Shown: piece after piece, positions 37,794-50,454 of the stretch
Position numbering within the stretch: position 1 is the first letter of the stretch
How the letters are laid out: every line of letters begins with the position of its first letter
DNA from: Acanthosepion lycidas
Taxonomy: Eukaryota > Mollusca > Cephalopoda > Sepiida > Sepiidae
Direction of reading: 5' to 3'
Length of the DNA stretch: 64,000 nucleotides
NCBI GenBank assembly: GCA_963932145.1
Contig: CAWVQA010000102.1
Coordinates: 124,001-188,000, forward strand
Notes under the pieces: model-generated
What the model was told of the DNA's origin: nothing
What the model saw: the letters and a program-made list of their open reading frames with translations, nothing else
Database searches by the model: none
Position numbers and translations under genes: made by a program

Positions 37794-39454
37794 TTTTCAA
37801 TAATTTCATTGGTTTTCTAATGTTTTCAAAGTGTTATTGATATTTACAAACTAGCGTTAAAAAGTAGTCAAAACAGCTAGATTTTGCATGTAAATCGCTA
37901 TGTAATTAAAAGTTGTGTAAAACATAAAATCTTAAATATAACTTTGTCAAAACTTCTGAAACTAGTTAAAATCAATAAGTTTTGATTGATTTCATATCGA
38001 TTTTCAATAATTTCATTGGTTTTCTAATGTTTTCAAACAGTTATTGATATTTACAATCTAGCGTTGAAAAAGTAGTGAAAAAAGCTAGATTTTGCATGTA
38101 AATCCCTATGTAATTAAAAGTTGTGTAAAACATAAAATCTTAAATATAACTTTGTCAAAACTTCTGAAACTAGTTAAAATCAATAAGTTTTGATTGATTT
38201 CATATCGATTTTCAATAATTTCATTGTTTTTCTAATGTTTTCAAACAGTTATTGATATTTACAAACTAGCGTTGAAAAAGTAGTGAAAAAAGCAAGATTT
38301 TGCATGTAAATCGCTATGTAATTAAAAGTTGTGTAAAACATAAAATCTTAAATATAACTTTGTCAAAACTTCTGAAACTAGTTAAAATCAATAAGTTTTG
38401 ATTGATTTCATATCGATTTTCAATAATTTCATTGTTTTTCTAATGTTTTCAAAGAGTTATTGATATTTACAATCTAGCGTTAAAAAGTAGTCAAAACAGC
38501 TAGATTTTGCATGTAAATCGCTATGTAATTAAAAGTTGGGTAAAACATAAAATCTTAAATATAACTTAGTCAAAACTTCTGAAACTGGTTAAAATCAATA
38601 AGTTTTGATTGATTTCATACCGATTTTCAATAATTTCATTGTTTTTCTAATGTTTTCAAAGTGTTATTGATATTTACAATCTAGCGTTGAAAAAGTAGTG
38701 AAAAAAGCTAGATTTTGCATGTAAATCGCTATGTAATTAAAAGTTGTGTAAAACATAAAATCTTAAATGAAAGTTTGTCAAAACTTATGAAACTAGTTAA
38801 AATCAATAAGTTTTGATTGATTTCATATCGATTTTCAATAATTTCATTGTTTTTCTAATGTTTTCAAAGAGTTATTGATATTTACAAACTAGCGTTGAAA
38901 AAGTAGTGAAAAAAGCTAGATTTTGCATGTAAATCGCTATGTAATTAAAAGTTGTGTAAAACATAAAATCTTAAATATAACTTTGTCAAAACTTCTGAAA
39001 CTAGTTAAAATCAATAAGTTTTGATTGATTTCTTATCGATTTTCAATAATTTCATTGGTTTTCTAATGTTTTCAAAGAGTTATTGATATTTACAATCTAG
39101 CGTTGAAAAAGTAGTGAAAAAAGCTAGATTTTGCATGTAAATCGCTATGTAATTAAAAGTTGTGTAAAACATAAAATCTTAAATAAAAGTTTGACAAAAC
39201 TTCTGAAACTAGTTAAAATCAATAAGTTTTGATTGATTTCATATCGATTTTCAATAATTTCATTGTTTTTCTAATGTTTTCAAACAGTTATTGATATTTA
39301 CAATCTAGCGTTAAAAAGTATTCAAAACAGCTAGATTTTGCATGTAAATCGCTATGTAATCAAAAGTTGGGTAAAACATAAAATCTTAAATAAAAGTTTG
39401 TCAAAACTTCTGAAACTAGTTAAAATCAATAAGTTTTGATTGATTTCATATCGA
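37794..39454. repeat. 8-monomer tandem duplication, copy 2 (M183-M190)
   Basis: Matches 36132-37793; AAATGAAAG and GTATTC recur with a 1,661-base offset. Differences are T57 in M184, no extra A in M185, and CAG in M190 where M182 has GAG. Confidence 0.92.
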
Positions 39455-40699
39455 TTTTCAATAATTTCATTGTTTTTCTAATGTTTTCAAAAAGTTATTT
39501 ATATTTACAAACTAGCGTTAAAAAGTAGTCAAAACAGCTAGATTTTGCATGTAAATCGCTATGTAATTAAAAGTTGTGTAAAACATAAAATCTTAAATAT
39601 AACTTTGTCAAAACTTCTGAAACTAGTTAAAATCAATAAGTTTTGATTGATTTCATATAGATTTTCAATAATTTCATTGTTTTTCTAATGTTTTCAAAGA
39701 GTTATTGATATTTACAATCTAGCGTTGAAAAAGTAGTGAAAAAAGCTAGATTTTGCATGTCAATCGCTATGTAATTAAAAGTTGTGTAAAACATAAAATC
39801 TTAAATATAACTTTGTCAAAACTTCTGAAACTAGTTAAAACAATAAGTTTTGATTGATTTCATATCGATTTTCAATAATTTCATTGTTTTTCTAATGTTT
39901 TCAAAGAGTTATTGATATTTACAATCTAGCGTTGAAAAAGTAGTGAAAAAAGCTAGATTTTGCATGTAAATCGCTATGTAATTAAAAGTTGTGTAAAACA
40001 TAAAATCTTAAATAAAAGTTTGTCAAAACTTCTGAAACTAGTTAAAATCAATAAGATTTGATTGATTTCATATCGATTTTCAATAATTTCATTGTTTTTC
40101 TAATGTTTTCAAAAAGTTATTGATATTTACAAACTAGCGTTGAAAAAGTAGTGAAAAAAGCTAGATTTTGCATGTAAATCGCTATGTTATTAAAAGTTGT
40201 GTAAAACATAAAATCTTAAATATAACTTAGTCAAAACTTCTGAAACTGGTTAAAATCAATAAGTTTTGATTGATTTCATACCGATTTTCAATAATTTCAT
40301 TGTTTTTCTAATGTTTTCAAAGTGTTCTTGATATTTACAATCTAGCGTTGAAAAAGTAGTGAAAAAAGCTAGATTTTGCATGTAAATCGCTATGTAATTA
40401 AAAGTTGTGTAAAACATAAAATCTTAAATATAACTTTGTCAAAACTTCTGAAACTAGTTAAAATCAATAAGTTTTGATTGATTTCATATCGATTTTCAAT
40501 AATTTCATTGTTTTTCTAATGTTTTCAAAAAGTTATTTATATTTACAAACTAGCGTTAAAAAGTAGTGAAAACAGCTAGATTTTGCATGTAAATCGCTAT
40601 GTAATTAAAAGTTGTGTAAAACATAAAATCTTAAATAAAAGTTTGTCAAAACTTCTGAAACTAGTTAAAATCAATAAGTTTTGATTGATTTCATATCGA

Positions 40700-40908
40700 T
40701 TTTCAATAATTTCATTGTTTTTCTAATGTTTTCAAAGAGTTATTGATATTTACAATCTAGCGTTGAAAAAGAACTGAAAAAAAGCTAGATTTTGCATGTA
40801 AATCGCTATGTAATTGAAAGTTGTGTAAAACATAAAATCTTAAATATAACTTTGTCAAAACTTCTGAAACTAGTTAAAATCAATAAGTTTTGATTGATTT
40901 CATATCGA
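40700..40908. repeat. Divergent 209-bp monomer M197
   Basis: The core reads GAAAAAGAACTGAAAAAAAGC: GTAGTG is replaced by GAACTG and the second A-tract has seven A. It also has GTAATTGAAAG at 110-120. It is otherwise GAG, T57, type A. I saw no second copy of the GAACTG form in the window. Confidence 0.85.
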
Positions 40909-41116
40909 TTTTCAATAATTTCATTGTTTTTCTAATGTTTTCAAACAGTTATTGATATTTACAAACTAGCGTTGAAAAAGTAGTGAAAAAAGCTAGATTT
41001 TGCATGTAAATCGATATGTAATTAAAAGCTGTGTAAAACATAAAATCTTAAATATTACTTTGTCAAAACTTCTGAAACTAGTTAAAATCAATAAGTTTTG
41101 ATTGATTTCATATCGA

Positions 41117-41322
41117 TTTTCAATAATTTCATTGTTTTTCTAATGTTTTCAAAGTGTTATTGATATTTACAAACTAGCGTTAAAAAGTAATCAAACAGAT
41201 AGATTTTGCATGTAAATCGCTATGTAATTAAAAGTTGTGTAAAACATAAAATCTTAAATATAACTTTGTCAAAACTTCTGAAACTAGTTAAAATCAATAA
41301 GTTTTGATTGATTTCATATCGA
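41117..41322. repeat. Divergent 206-bp monomer M199
   Basis: A type B-like core altered to GTAATCAAACAGATAG: one A is missing from the second tract, and GTAGTC and GCTAG have become GTAATC and GATAG. This is the shortest monomer noted in the window. The right half is ordinary. Confidence 0.83.
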
Positions 41323-42362
41323 TTTTCAATAATTTCATTGTTTTTCTAATGTTTTCAAAGAGTTATTTATATTTACAATCTAGCGTTGAAAAAGTAGTGA
41401 AAAAAGCAAGATTTTGCATGTAAATCGCTATGTAATTAAAAGTTGTGTAAAACATAAAATCTTAAATAAAAGTTTGTCAAAACTTATGAAACTAGTTAAA
41501 ATCAATAAGTTTTGATTGATTTCATATCGATTTTCAAAAATTTCATTGTTTTTCTAATGTTTTCAAAAAGTTATTGATATTTACAAACCAGCGTTGAAAA
41601 AGTAGTGAAAAAAGCTAGATTTTGCATGTAAATCGCTATGTAATTAAAAGTTGTGTAAAACATAAAATCTTAAATATAACTTTGTCAAAACTTCTGAAAC
41701 TAGTTAAAATCAATAAGTTTTGATTGATTTCATATCGATTTTCAATAATTTCATTGTTTTTCTAATGTTTTCAAAGAGTTATTGATATTTACAATCTAGC
41801 GTTGAAAAAGTAGTGAAAAAAAGCTAGATTTTGCATGTAAATCGCTATGTAATTAAAAGTTGTGTAAAACATAAAATCTTAAATATAACTTTGTCAAAAC
41901 TTCTGAAACTAGTTAAAATCAATAAGTTTTGATTGATTTCATATCGATTTTCAATAATTTCATTGTTTTTCTAATGTTTTCAATGTGTTATTGATATTTA
42001 CAATCTAGCGTTGAAAAAGTAGTGAAAAAAGCTAGATTTTGCATGTAAATCGCTATGTAATTAAAAGTTGTGTAAAACATAAAATCTTAAATATAACTTT
42101 GTCAAAACTTCTGAAACTAGTTAAAATCAATAAGTTTTGATTGATTTCATATCGATTTTCAATAATTTCATTGTTTTTCTAATGTTTTCAAAAAGTTATT
42201 TATATTTACAAACTAGCGTTAAAAAGTAGTCAAAACAGCTAGATTTTGCATGTAAATCGCTATGTAATTAAAAGTTGTGTAAAACATAAAATCTTAAATA
42301 TAACTTTGTCAAAACTTCTGAAACTAGTTAAAATCAATAAGTTTTGATTGATTTCATATCGA

Positions 42363-43193
42363 TTTTCAATAATTTCATTGTTTTTCTAATGTTTTCAAAG
42401 AGTTATTGATATCTACAATCTAGCGTTAAAAAGTAGTCAAAACAGCTAGATTTTGCATGTAAATCGCTATGTAATTAAAAGTTGGGTAAAACATAAAATC
42501 TTAAATATAACTTAGTCAAAACTTCTGAAACTGGTTATAATCAATAAGTTTTGATTGATTTCATACCGATTTTCAATAATTTCATTGTTTTTCTAATGTT
42601 TTCAAAGTGTTATTGATATTTACAATCTAGCGTTGAAAAAGTAGTGAAAAAAGCTAGATTTTGCATGTAAATCGCTATGTAATTAAAAGTTGGGTAAAAC
42701 ATAAAATCTTAAATATAACTTAGTCAAAACTTCTGAAACTGGTAATAATCAATAAGTTTTGATTGATTTCATACCGATTTTCAATAATTTCATTGTTTTT
42801 CTAATGTTTTCAAAGTGTTATTGATATTTACAATCTAGCGTTGAAAAAGTAGTGAAAAAAGCTAGATTTTGCATGTAAATCGCTATGTAATTAAAAGTTG
42901 GGTAAAACATAAAATCTTAAATATAACTTAGTCAAAACTTCTGAAACTGGTTATAATCAATAAGTTTTGATTGATTTCATACCGATTTTCAATAATTTCA
43001 TTGTTTTTCTAATGTTTTCAAAGTGTTATTGATATTTACAATCTAGCGTTGAAAAAGTAGTGAAAAAAGCTAGATTTTGCATGTAAATCGCTATGTAATT
43101 AAAAGTTGTGTAAAACATAAAATCTTAAATAAAAGTTTGACAAAACTTCTGAAACTAGTTAAAATCAATAAGTTTTGATTGATTTCATATCGA
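42363..43193. repeat. Single-monomer tandem amplification with GGTTATAATC (M205-M208)
   Basis: M205 (GAG-B) brings in GGTTATAATC in place of GGTTAAAATC. M206 (42570) and M207 (42778) are hybrids with a GTG-T57-type A left part and a G124/A153/172G/CATACCGA right part, and carry GGTAATAATC and GGTTATAATC. The marker lies at 42531, 42739 and 42947, exactly 208 bases apart. M208 (42986) returns to a TAAAAG/TTTGAC right part. This is the clearest case of one-monomer duplication. Confidence 0.9.
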
Positions 43194-45060
43194 TTTTCAA
43201 TAATGTCATTGTTTTTCTAATGTTTTCAAAAAGTTATTTATATTTACAAACTAGCGTTAAAAAGTAGTGAAAACAGCTAGATTTTGCATGTAAATCGCTA
43301 TGTAATTAAAAGTTGTGTAAAACATAAAATCTTAAATAAAAGTTTGTCAAAACTTATGAAACTAGTTAAAATCAATAAGTTTTGATTGATTTCATATCGA
43401 TTTTCAATAATTTCATTGTTTTTCTAATATTTTCAAAAAGTTATTGATATTTACAAACTAGCGTTGAAAAAGTAGTGAAAAAAGATAGATTTTGCATGTA
43501 AATCGCTATGTAATTAAAAGTTGTGTAAAACATAAAATCTTAAATATAACTTTGTCAAAACTTCTGAAACTAGTTAAAATCAATAAGTTTTGATGGATTT
43601 CTTATCGATTTTCAATAATTTCATTGGTTTTCTAATGTTTTCAAAGAGTTATTGATATTTACAATCTAGCGTTAAAAAAGTAGTGAAAAAAGCTAGATTT
43701 TGCATGTAAATCGCTATGTAATTAAAAGTTGTGTAAAACATAAAATCTTAAATAAAAGTTTGACAAAACTTCTGAAACTAGTTAAAATCAATAAGTTTTG
43801 ATTGATTTCATATCGATTTTCAATAATTTCATTGTTTTTCTAATGTTTTCAAAGAGTTATTGATATTTACAATCTAGCGTTAAAAAGTAGTCAAAACAGC
43901 TAGATTTTGCATGTAAATCGCTATGTAATTAAAAGTTGGGTAAAACATAAAATCTTAAATATAACTTAGTCAAAACTTCTAAAATGGTTAAAATCAATAA
44001 GTTTTGATTGATTTCATATCGATTTTCAATAATTTCATTGTTTTTCTAATGTTTTCAAAGAGTTATTGATATTTACAATCTAGCGTTAAAAAAGTAGTGA
44101 AAAAAGCTAGATTTTGCATGTAAATCGCTATGTAATTAAAAGTTGTGTAAAACATAAAATCTTAAATAAAAGTTTGACAAAACTTCTGAAACTAGTTAAA
44201 ATCAATAAGTTTTGATTGATTTCATATCGATTTTCAATAATTTCATTGTTTTTCTAATGTTTTCAAAGAGTTATTGATATTTACAATCTAGCGTTAAAAA
44301 GTAGTCAAAACAGCTAGATTTTGCATGTAAATCGCTATGTAATTAAAAGTTGGGTAAAACATAAAATCTTAAATATAACTTAGTCAAAACTTCTGAAACT
44401 GGTTAAAATCAATAAGTTTTGATTGATTTCATACCGATTTTCAATAATTTCATTGTTTTTCTAATGTTTTCAAAGTGTTATTGATATTTACAATCTAGCG
44501 TTGAAAAAGTAGTGAAAAAAGCTAGATTTTGCATGTAAATCGCTATGTAATTAAAAGTTGTGTAAAACATAAAATCTTAAATAAAAGTTTGTCAAAACTT
44601 ATGAAACTAGTTAAAATCAATAAGTTTTGATTGATTTCATATCGATTTTCAATAATTTCATTGTTTTTCTAATGTTTTCAAAAAGTTATTTATATTTACA
44701 AACTAGCGTTAAAAAGTAGTCAAAACAGCTAGATTTTGCATGTAAATCGCTATGTAATTAAAAGTTGTGTAAAACATAAAATCTTAAATATAACTTTGTC
44801 AAAACTTCTGAAACTAGTTAAAATCAATAAGTTTTGATTGATTTCATATAGATTTTCAATAATTTCATTGTTTTTCTAATGTTTTCAAAGAGTTATTGAT
44901 ATTTACAATCTAGCGTTGAAAAAGTAGTGAAAAAAGCTAGATTTTGCATGTCAATCGCTATGTAATTAAAAGTTGTGTAAAACATAAAATCTTAAATAAA
45001 AGTTTGTCAAAACTTCTGAAACTAGTTAAAATCAATAAGTTTTGATTGATTTCATATCGA
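43194..45060. repeat. Satellite segment M209-M217
   Basis: Nine monomers. M210 has AATATTTTC and a shortened TTTTGATGGATTTCTT end. M211 and M213 carry GTTAAAAAAGTAGTGAAAAA, a type A-length core in which G66 is replaced by A. M212 has ACTTCTAAAATGG, missing one base. M216-M217 are the CATATAGA / C100 pair. Confidence 0.87.
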
Positions 45061-46513
45061 TTTTCAATAATTTCATTGTTTTTCTAATGTTTTCAAAGAG
45101 TTATTGATATTTACAATCTAGCGTTAAAAAGTAGTCAAAACAGCTAGATTTTGCATGTAAATCGCTATGTAATTAAAAGTTGGGTAAAACATAAAATCTT
45201 AAATATAACTTAGTCAAAACTTCTGAAACTGGTTAAAATCAATAAGTTTTGATTGATTTCATACCGATTTTCAATAATTTCATTGTTTTTCTAATGTTTT
45301 CAAAGTGTTATTGATATTTACAATCTAGCGTTGAAAAAGTAGTGAAAAAAGCTAGATTTTGCATGTAAATCGCTATGTAATTAAAAGTTGTGTAAAACAT
45401 AATATCTTAAATAAAAGTTTGTCAAAACTTATGAAACTAGTTAAAATCAATAAGTTTTGATTGATTTCATATCGATTTTCAATAATTTCATTGTTTTTCT
45501 AATGTTTTCAAAAAGTTATTGATATTTACAAACTAGCGTTGAAAAAGTAGTGAAAAAAGCTAGATTTTGCATGTAAATCGCTATGTAATTAAAAGTTGTG
45601 TAAAACATAAAATCTTAAATATAACTTTGTCAAAACTTCTGAAACTAGTTAAAATCAATAAGTTTTGATTGATTTCTTATCGATTTTCAATAATTTCATT
45701 GGTTTTCTAATGTTTTCAAAGAGTTATTGATATTTACAATCTAGCGTTGAAAAAGTAGTGAAAAAAGCTAGATTTTGCATGTAAATCGCTATGTAATTAA
45801 AAGTTGTGTAAAACATAAAATCTTAAATAAAAGTTTGACAAAACTTCTGAAACTAGTTAAAATCAATAAGTTTTGATTGATTTCATACCGATTTTCAATA
45901 ATTTCATAGTTTTTCTAATGTTTTCAAAGAGTTATTGATATTTACAATCTAGCGTTAAAAAGTAGTCAAAACAGCTAGATTTTGCATGTAAATCGCTATG
46001 TAATTAAAAGTTGGGTAAAACATAAAATCTTAAATAAAAGTTTGTCAAAACTTATGAAACTAGTTAAAATCAATAAGTTTTGATTGATTTCATATCGATT
46101 TTCAATAATTTCATTGTTTTTCTAATGTTTTCAAAAAGTTATTTATATTTACAAACTAGCGTTAAAAAGTAGTCAAAACAGCTAGATTTTGCATGTAAAT
46201 CGCTATGTAATTAAAAGTTGTGTAAAACATAAAATCTTAAATATAACTTTGTCAAAACTTCTGAAACTAGTTAAAATCAATAAGTTTTGATTGATTTCAT
46301 ATAGATTTTCAATAATTTCATTGTTTTTCTAATGTTTTCAAAGAGTTATTGATATTTACAATCTAGCGTTGAAAAAGTAGTGAAAAAAGCTAGATTTTGC
46401 ATGTAAATCGCTATGTAATTAAAAGTTGTGTAAAACATAAAATCTTAAATAAAAGTTTGACAAAACTTCTGAAACTAGTTAAAATCAATAAGTTTTGATT
46501 GATTTCATATCGA
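45061..46513. repeat. 7-monomer block repeated 2,490 bp downstream, copy 1 (M218-M224)
   Basis: The order is GAG-B-GGG; GTG-A; AAG-A ending CTTATCGA; G19 GAG with TTTGAC; GAG-B-GGG with TAAAAG and 164A; AAG-T46-B ending CATATAGA; GAG-A. The same series begins at 47551. Private: CATAATATCTT in M219 and CATAGTTTTTC in M222. Confidence 0.9.
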
Positions 46514-47550
46514 TTTTCAATAATTTCATTGTTTTTCTAATGTTTTCAAAGAGTTATTGATATTTACAATCTAGCGTTAAAAAGTAGTCAAAACAGCTAG
46601 ATTTTGCATGTAAATCGCTATGTAATTAAAAGTTGGGTAAAACATAAAATCTTAAATAAAACTTAGTCAAAACTTCTAAAATGGTTAAAATCAATAAGTT
46701 TTGATTGATTTCTTATCGATTTTCAATAATTTCATTGGTTTTCTAATGTTTTCAAAGAGTTATTGATATTTACAATCTAGCGTTAAAAAAGTAGTGAAAA
46801 AAGCTAGATTTTGCATGTAAATCGCTATGTAATTAAAAGTTGTGTAAAACATAAAATCTTAAATAAAAGTTTGACAAAACTTCTGAAACTGGTTAAAATC
46901 AATAAGTTTTGATTGATTTCATACCGATTTTCAATAATTTCATTGTTTTTCTAATGTTTTCAAAGTGTTATTGATATTTACAATCTAGCGTTGAAAAAGT
47001 AGTGAAAAAAGCTAGATTTTGCATGTAAATCGCTATGTAATTAAAAGTTGTGTAAAACATAAAATCTTAAATAAAAGTTTGTCAAAACTTATGAAACTAG
47101 TTAAAATCAATAAGTTTTGATTGATTTCATATCGATTTTCAATAATTTCATTGTTTTTCTAATGTTTTCAAAAAGTTATTTATATTTACAAACTAGCGTT
47201 AAAAAGTAGTCAAAACAGCTAGATTTTGCATGTAAATCGCTATGTAATTAAAAGTTGTGTAAAACATAAAATCTTAAATATAACTTTGTCAAAACTTCTG
47301 AAACTAGTTAAAATCAATAAGTTTTGATTGATTTCATATAGATTTTCAATAATTTCATTGTTTTTCTAATGTTTTCAAAGAGTTATTGATATTTACAATC
47401 TAGCGTTGAAAAAGTAGTGAAAAATGCTAGATTTTGCATGTCAATCGCTATGTTATTAAAAGTTGTGTAAAACATAAAATCTTAAATAAAAGTTTGTCAA
47501 AACTTCTGAAACTAGTTAAAATCAATAAGTTTTGATTGATTTCATATCGA
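46514..47550. repeat. Satellite segment M225-M229, including hybrid M226
   Basis: M225 repeats the CTTCTAAAATGG deletion form of M212. M226 (46720-46927) has a G19 GAG GTTAAAAAAG left part, TAAAAG and TTTGAC, but a 172G/CATACCGA right end, joining what are two separate monomers at M213-M214. M227-M229 then follow as M215-M217. M229 has AAAAATGCTAG and GTTATTAAAAG. Confidence 0.87.
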
Positions 47551-49001
47551 TTTTCAATAATTTCATTGTTTTTCTAATGTTTTCAAAGAGTTATTGATAT
47601 TTACAATCTAGCGTTAAAAAGTAGTCAAAACAGCTAGATTTTGCATGTAAATCGCTATGTAATTAAAGTTGGGTAAAACATAAAATCTTAAATATAACTT
47701 AGTCAAAACTTCTGAAACTGGTTAAAATCAATAAGTTTTGATTGATTTCATACCGATTTTCAATAATTTCATTGTTTTTCTAATGTTTTCAAAGTGTTAT
47801 TGATATTTACAATCTAGCGTTGAAAAAGTAGTGAAAAAAGCTAGATTTTGCATGTAAATCGCTATGTAATTAAAAGTTGTGTAAAACATAAAATCTTAAA
47901 TAAAACTTTGTCAAAACTTATGAAACTAGTTAAAATCAATAAGTTTTGATTGATTTCATATCGATTTTCAATAATTTCATTGTTTTTCTAATGTTTTCAA
48001 AAAGTTATTGATATTTACAAACTAGCGTTGAAAAAGTAGTGAAAAAAGCTAGATTTTGCATGTAAATCGCTATGTAATTAAAAGTTGTGTAAAACATAAA
48101 ATCTTAAATATAACTTTGTCAAAACTTCTGAAACTAGTTAAAATCAATAAGTTTTGATTGATTTCTTATCGATTTTCAATAATTTCATTGGTTTTCTAAT
48201 GTTTTCAAAGAGTTATTGATATTTACAATCTAGCGTTGAAAAAGTAGTGAAAAAAGCTAGATTTTGCATGTAAATCGCTATGTAATTAAAAGTTGTGTAA
48301 AACATAAAATCTTAAATAAAAGTTTGACAAAACTTCTGAAACTAGTTAAAATCAATAAGTTTTGATTGATTTCATATCGATTTTCAATAATTTCATTGTT
48401 TTTCTAATGTTTTCAAAGAGTTATTGATATTTACAATCTAGCGTTAAAAAGTAGTCAAAACAGCTAGATTTTGCATGTAAATCGCTATGTAATTAAAAGT
48501 TGGGTAAAACATAAAATCTTAAATAAAAGTTTGTCAAAACTTATGAAACTAGTTAAAATCAATAAGTTTTGATTGATTTCATATCGATTTTCAATAATTT
48601 CATTGTTTTTCTAATGTTTTCAAAAAGTTATTTATATTTACAAACTAGCGTTAAAAAGTAGTCAAAACAGCTAGATTTTGCATGTAAATCGCTATGTAAT
48701 TAAAAGTTGTGTAAAACATAAAATCTTAAATATAACTTTGTCAAAACTTCTGAAACTAGTTAAAATCAATAAGTTTTGATTGATTTCATATAGATTTTCA
48801 ATAATTTCATTGTTTTTCTAATGTTTTCAAAGAGTTATTGATATTTACAATCTAGCGTTGAAAAAGTAGTGAAAAAAGCTAGATTTTGCATGTCAATCGC
48901 TATGTAATTAAAAGTTGTGTAAAACATAAAATCTTAAATATAACTTTGTCAAAACTTCTGAAACTAGTTAAAACAATAAGTTTTGATTGATTTCATATCG
49001 A
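47551..49001. repeat. 7-monomer block, copy 2 (M230-M236)
   Basis: Matches 45061-46513 in order and markers. It is two bases shorter: M230 has GTAATTAAAGTTGGG (one A lost) and M236 has AGTTAAAACAATAAG (one T lost). The latter deletion is shared with M192 at 39840, about 9.1 kb away. Confidence 0.9.
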
Positions 49002-50454
49002 TTTTCAATAATTTCATTGTTTATCTAATGTTTTCAAAGAGTTATTGATATTTACAATCTAGCGTTAAAAAGTAGTCAAAACAGCTAGATTTTGCATGTA
49101 AATCGCTATGTAATTAAAAGTTGGGTAAAACATAAAATCTTAAATATAACTTTGTCAAAACTTCTGAAACTAGTAAAAATCAATAAGTTTTGATTGATTT
49201 CTTATCGATTTTCAATAATTTCATTGGTTTTCTAATGTTTTCAAAGAGTTATTGATATTTACAATCTAGCGTTGAAAAAGTAGTGAAAAAAGCTAGATTT
49301 TGCATGTAAATCGCTATGTAATTAAAAGTTGGGTAAAACATAAAATCTTAAATAAAAGTTTGTCAAAACTTCTGAAACTAGTTAAAATCAATAAGTTTTG
49401 ATTGATTTCATATCGATTTTCAATAATTTCATTGTTTTTCTAATGTTTTCAAAAAGTTATTTATATTTACAAACTAGCGTTAAAAAGTAGTCAAAACAGC
49501 TAGATTTTGCATGTAAATCGCTATGTAATTAAAAGTTGTGTAAAACATAAAATCTTAAATATAACTTTGTCAAAACTTCTGAAACTAGTTAAAATCAATA
49601 AGTTTTGATTGATTTCATATCGATTTTCAATAATTTCATTGTTTTTCTAATGTTTTCAAACAGTTATTGATATTTACAAACTAGCGTTAAAAAGTAGTCA
49701 AAACAGCTAGATTTTGCATATAAATCGCTATGTAATTAAAAGTTGTGTAAAAGATAAAATCTTAAATATAACTTTGTCAAAACTTCTGAAACTAGTTAAA
49801 ATCAATAAGTTTTGATTGATTTCATATCGATTTTCAATAATTTCATTGTTTTTCTAATGTTTTCAAAGAGTTATTGATATTTACAATCTAGCGTTGAAAA
49901 AGCAGTGAAAAAAGCAAGATTTTGCATGTAAATCGCTATGTAATTAAAAGTTGTGTAAAACATAAAATCTTAAATATAACTTTGTCTAAAATTCTGAAAC
50001 TAGTTAAAATCAATAAGTTTTGATTGATTTCATATCGATTTTCAATAATTTCATTGTTTTTCTAATGTTTTCAAACAGTTATTGATATTTACAAACTAGC
50101 GTTGAAAAAGTAGTGAAAAAAGCTAGATTTTGCATGTAAATCGCTATGTAATTAAAAGTTGTGTAAAACATAAAATCTTAAATATAACTTTGTCAAATCT
50201 TCTGAAACTAGTTAAAATCAATAAGTTTTGATTGATTTCATATCGATTTTCAATAATTTCATTGTTTTTCTAATGTTTTCAAACAGTTATTGATATTTAC
50301 AAACTAGCGTTGAAAAAGTAGTGAAAAAAGCAAGATTTTGCATGTAAATCGCTATGTAATTAAAAGTTGTGTAAAACATAAAATCTTAAATAAAAGTTTG
50401 TCAAAACTTCTGAAACTAGTTAAAATCAATAAGTTTTGATTGATTTCATATAGA
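49002..50454. repeat. Satellite segment M237-M243
   Basis: Seven monomers with several private changes: GTTTATCTAATG in M237, GCATATAAATC and AAAAGATAAAATC in M240, AAAAAGCAGTG and TTGTCTAAAATTC in M241, and GTCAAATCTTC in M242. M238 is a hybrid (G19 GAG type A with G124 and TAAAAG). M243 ends CATATAGA. Confidence 0.87.

Larger units (their letters stand above)
39455..42362. repeat. Irregular satellite segment M191-M204 with many private changes
   Basis: There are 14 monomers, with no recent large duplication seen. Private or rare changes include AGTTAAAACAATAAG (one T lost) in M192, AATAAGATTTG in M193, GTGTTCTTGAT in M195, GAAAAAGAACTGAAAAAAAGC in M197, ATCGATATG plus AAAAGCTGTG and TATTAC in M198, GTAATCAAACAGATAG in M199, TTTTCAAAAATTTC and AACCAGCG in M201, and an extra A in M202. 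Monomer lengths range from 206 to 209 here. The region looks older or less homogenised than its surroundings. Confidence 0.85.
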
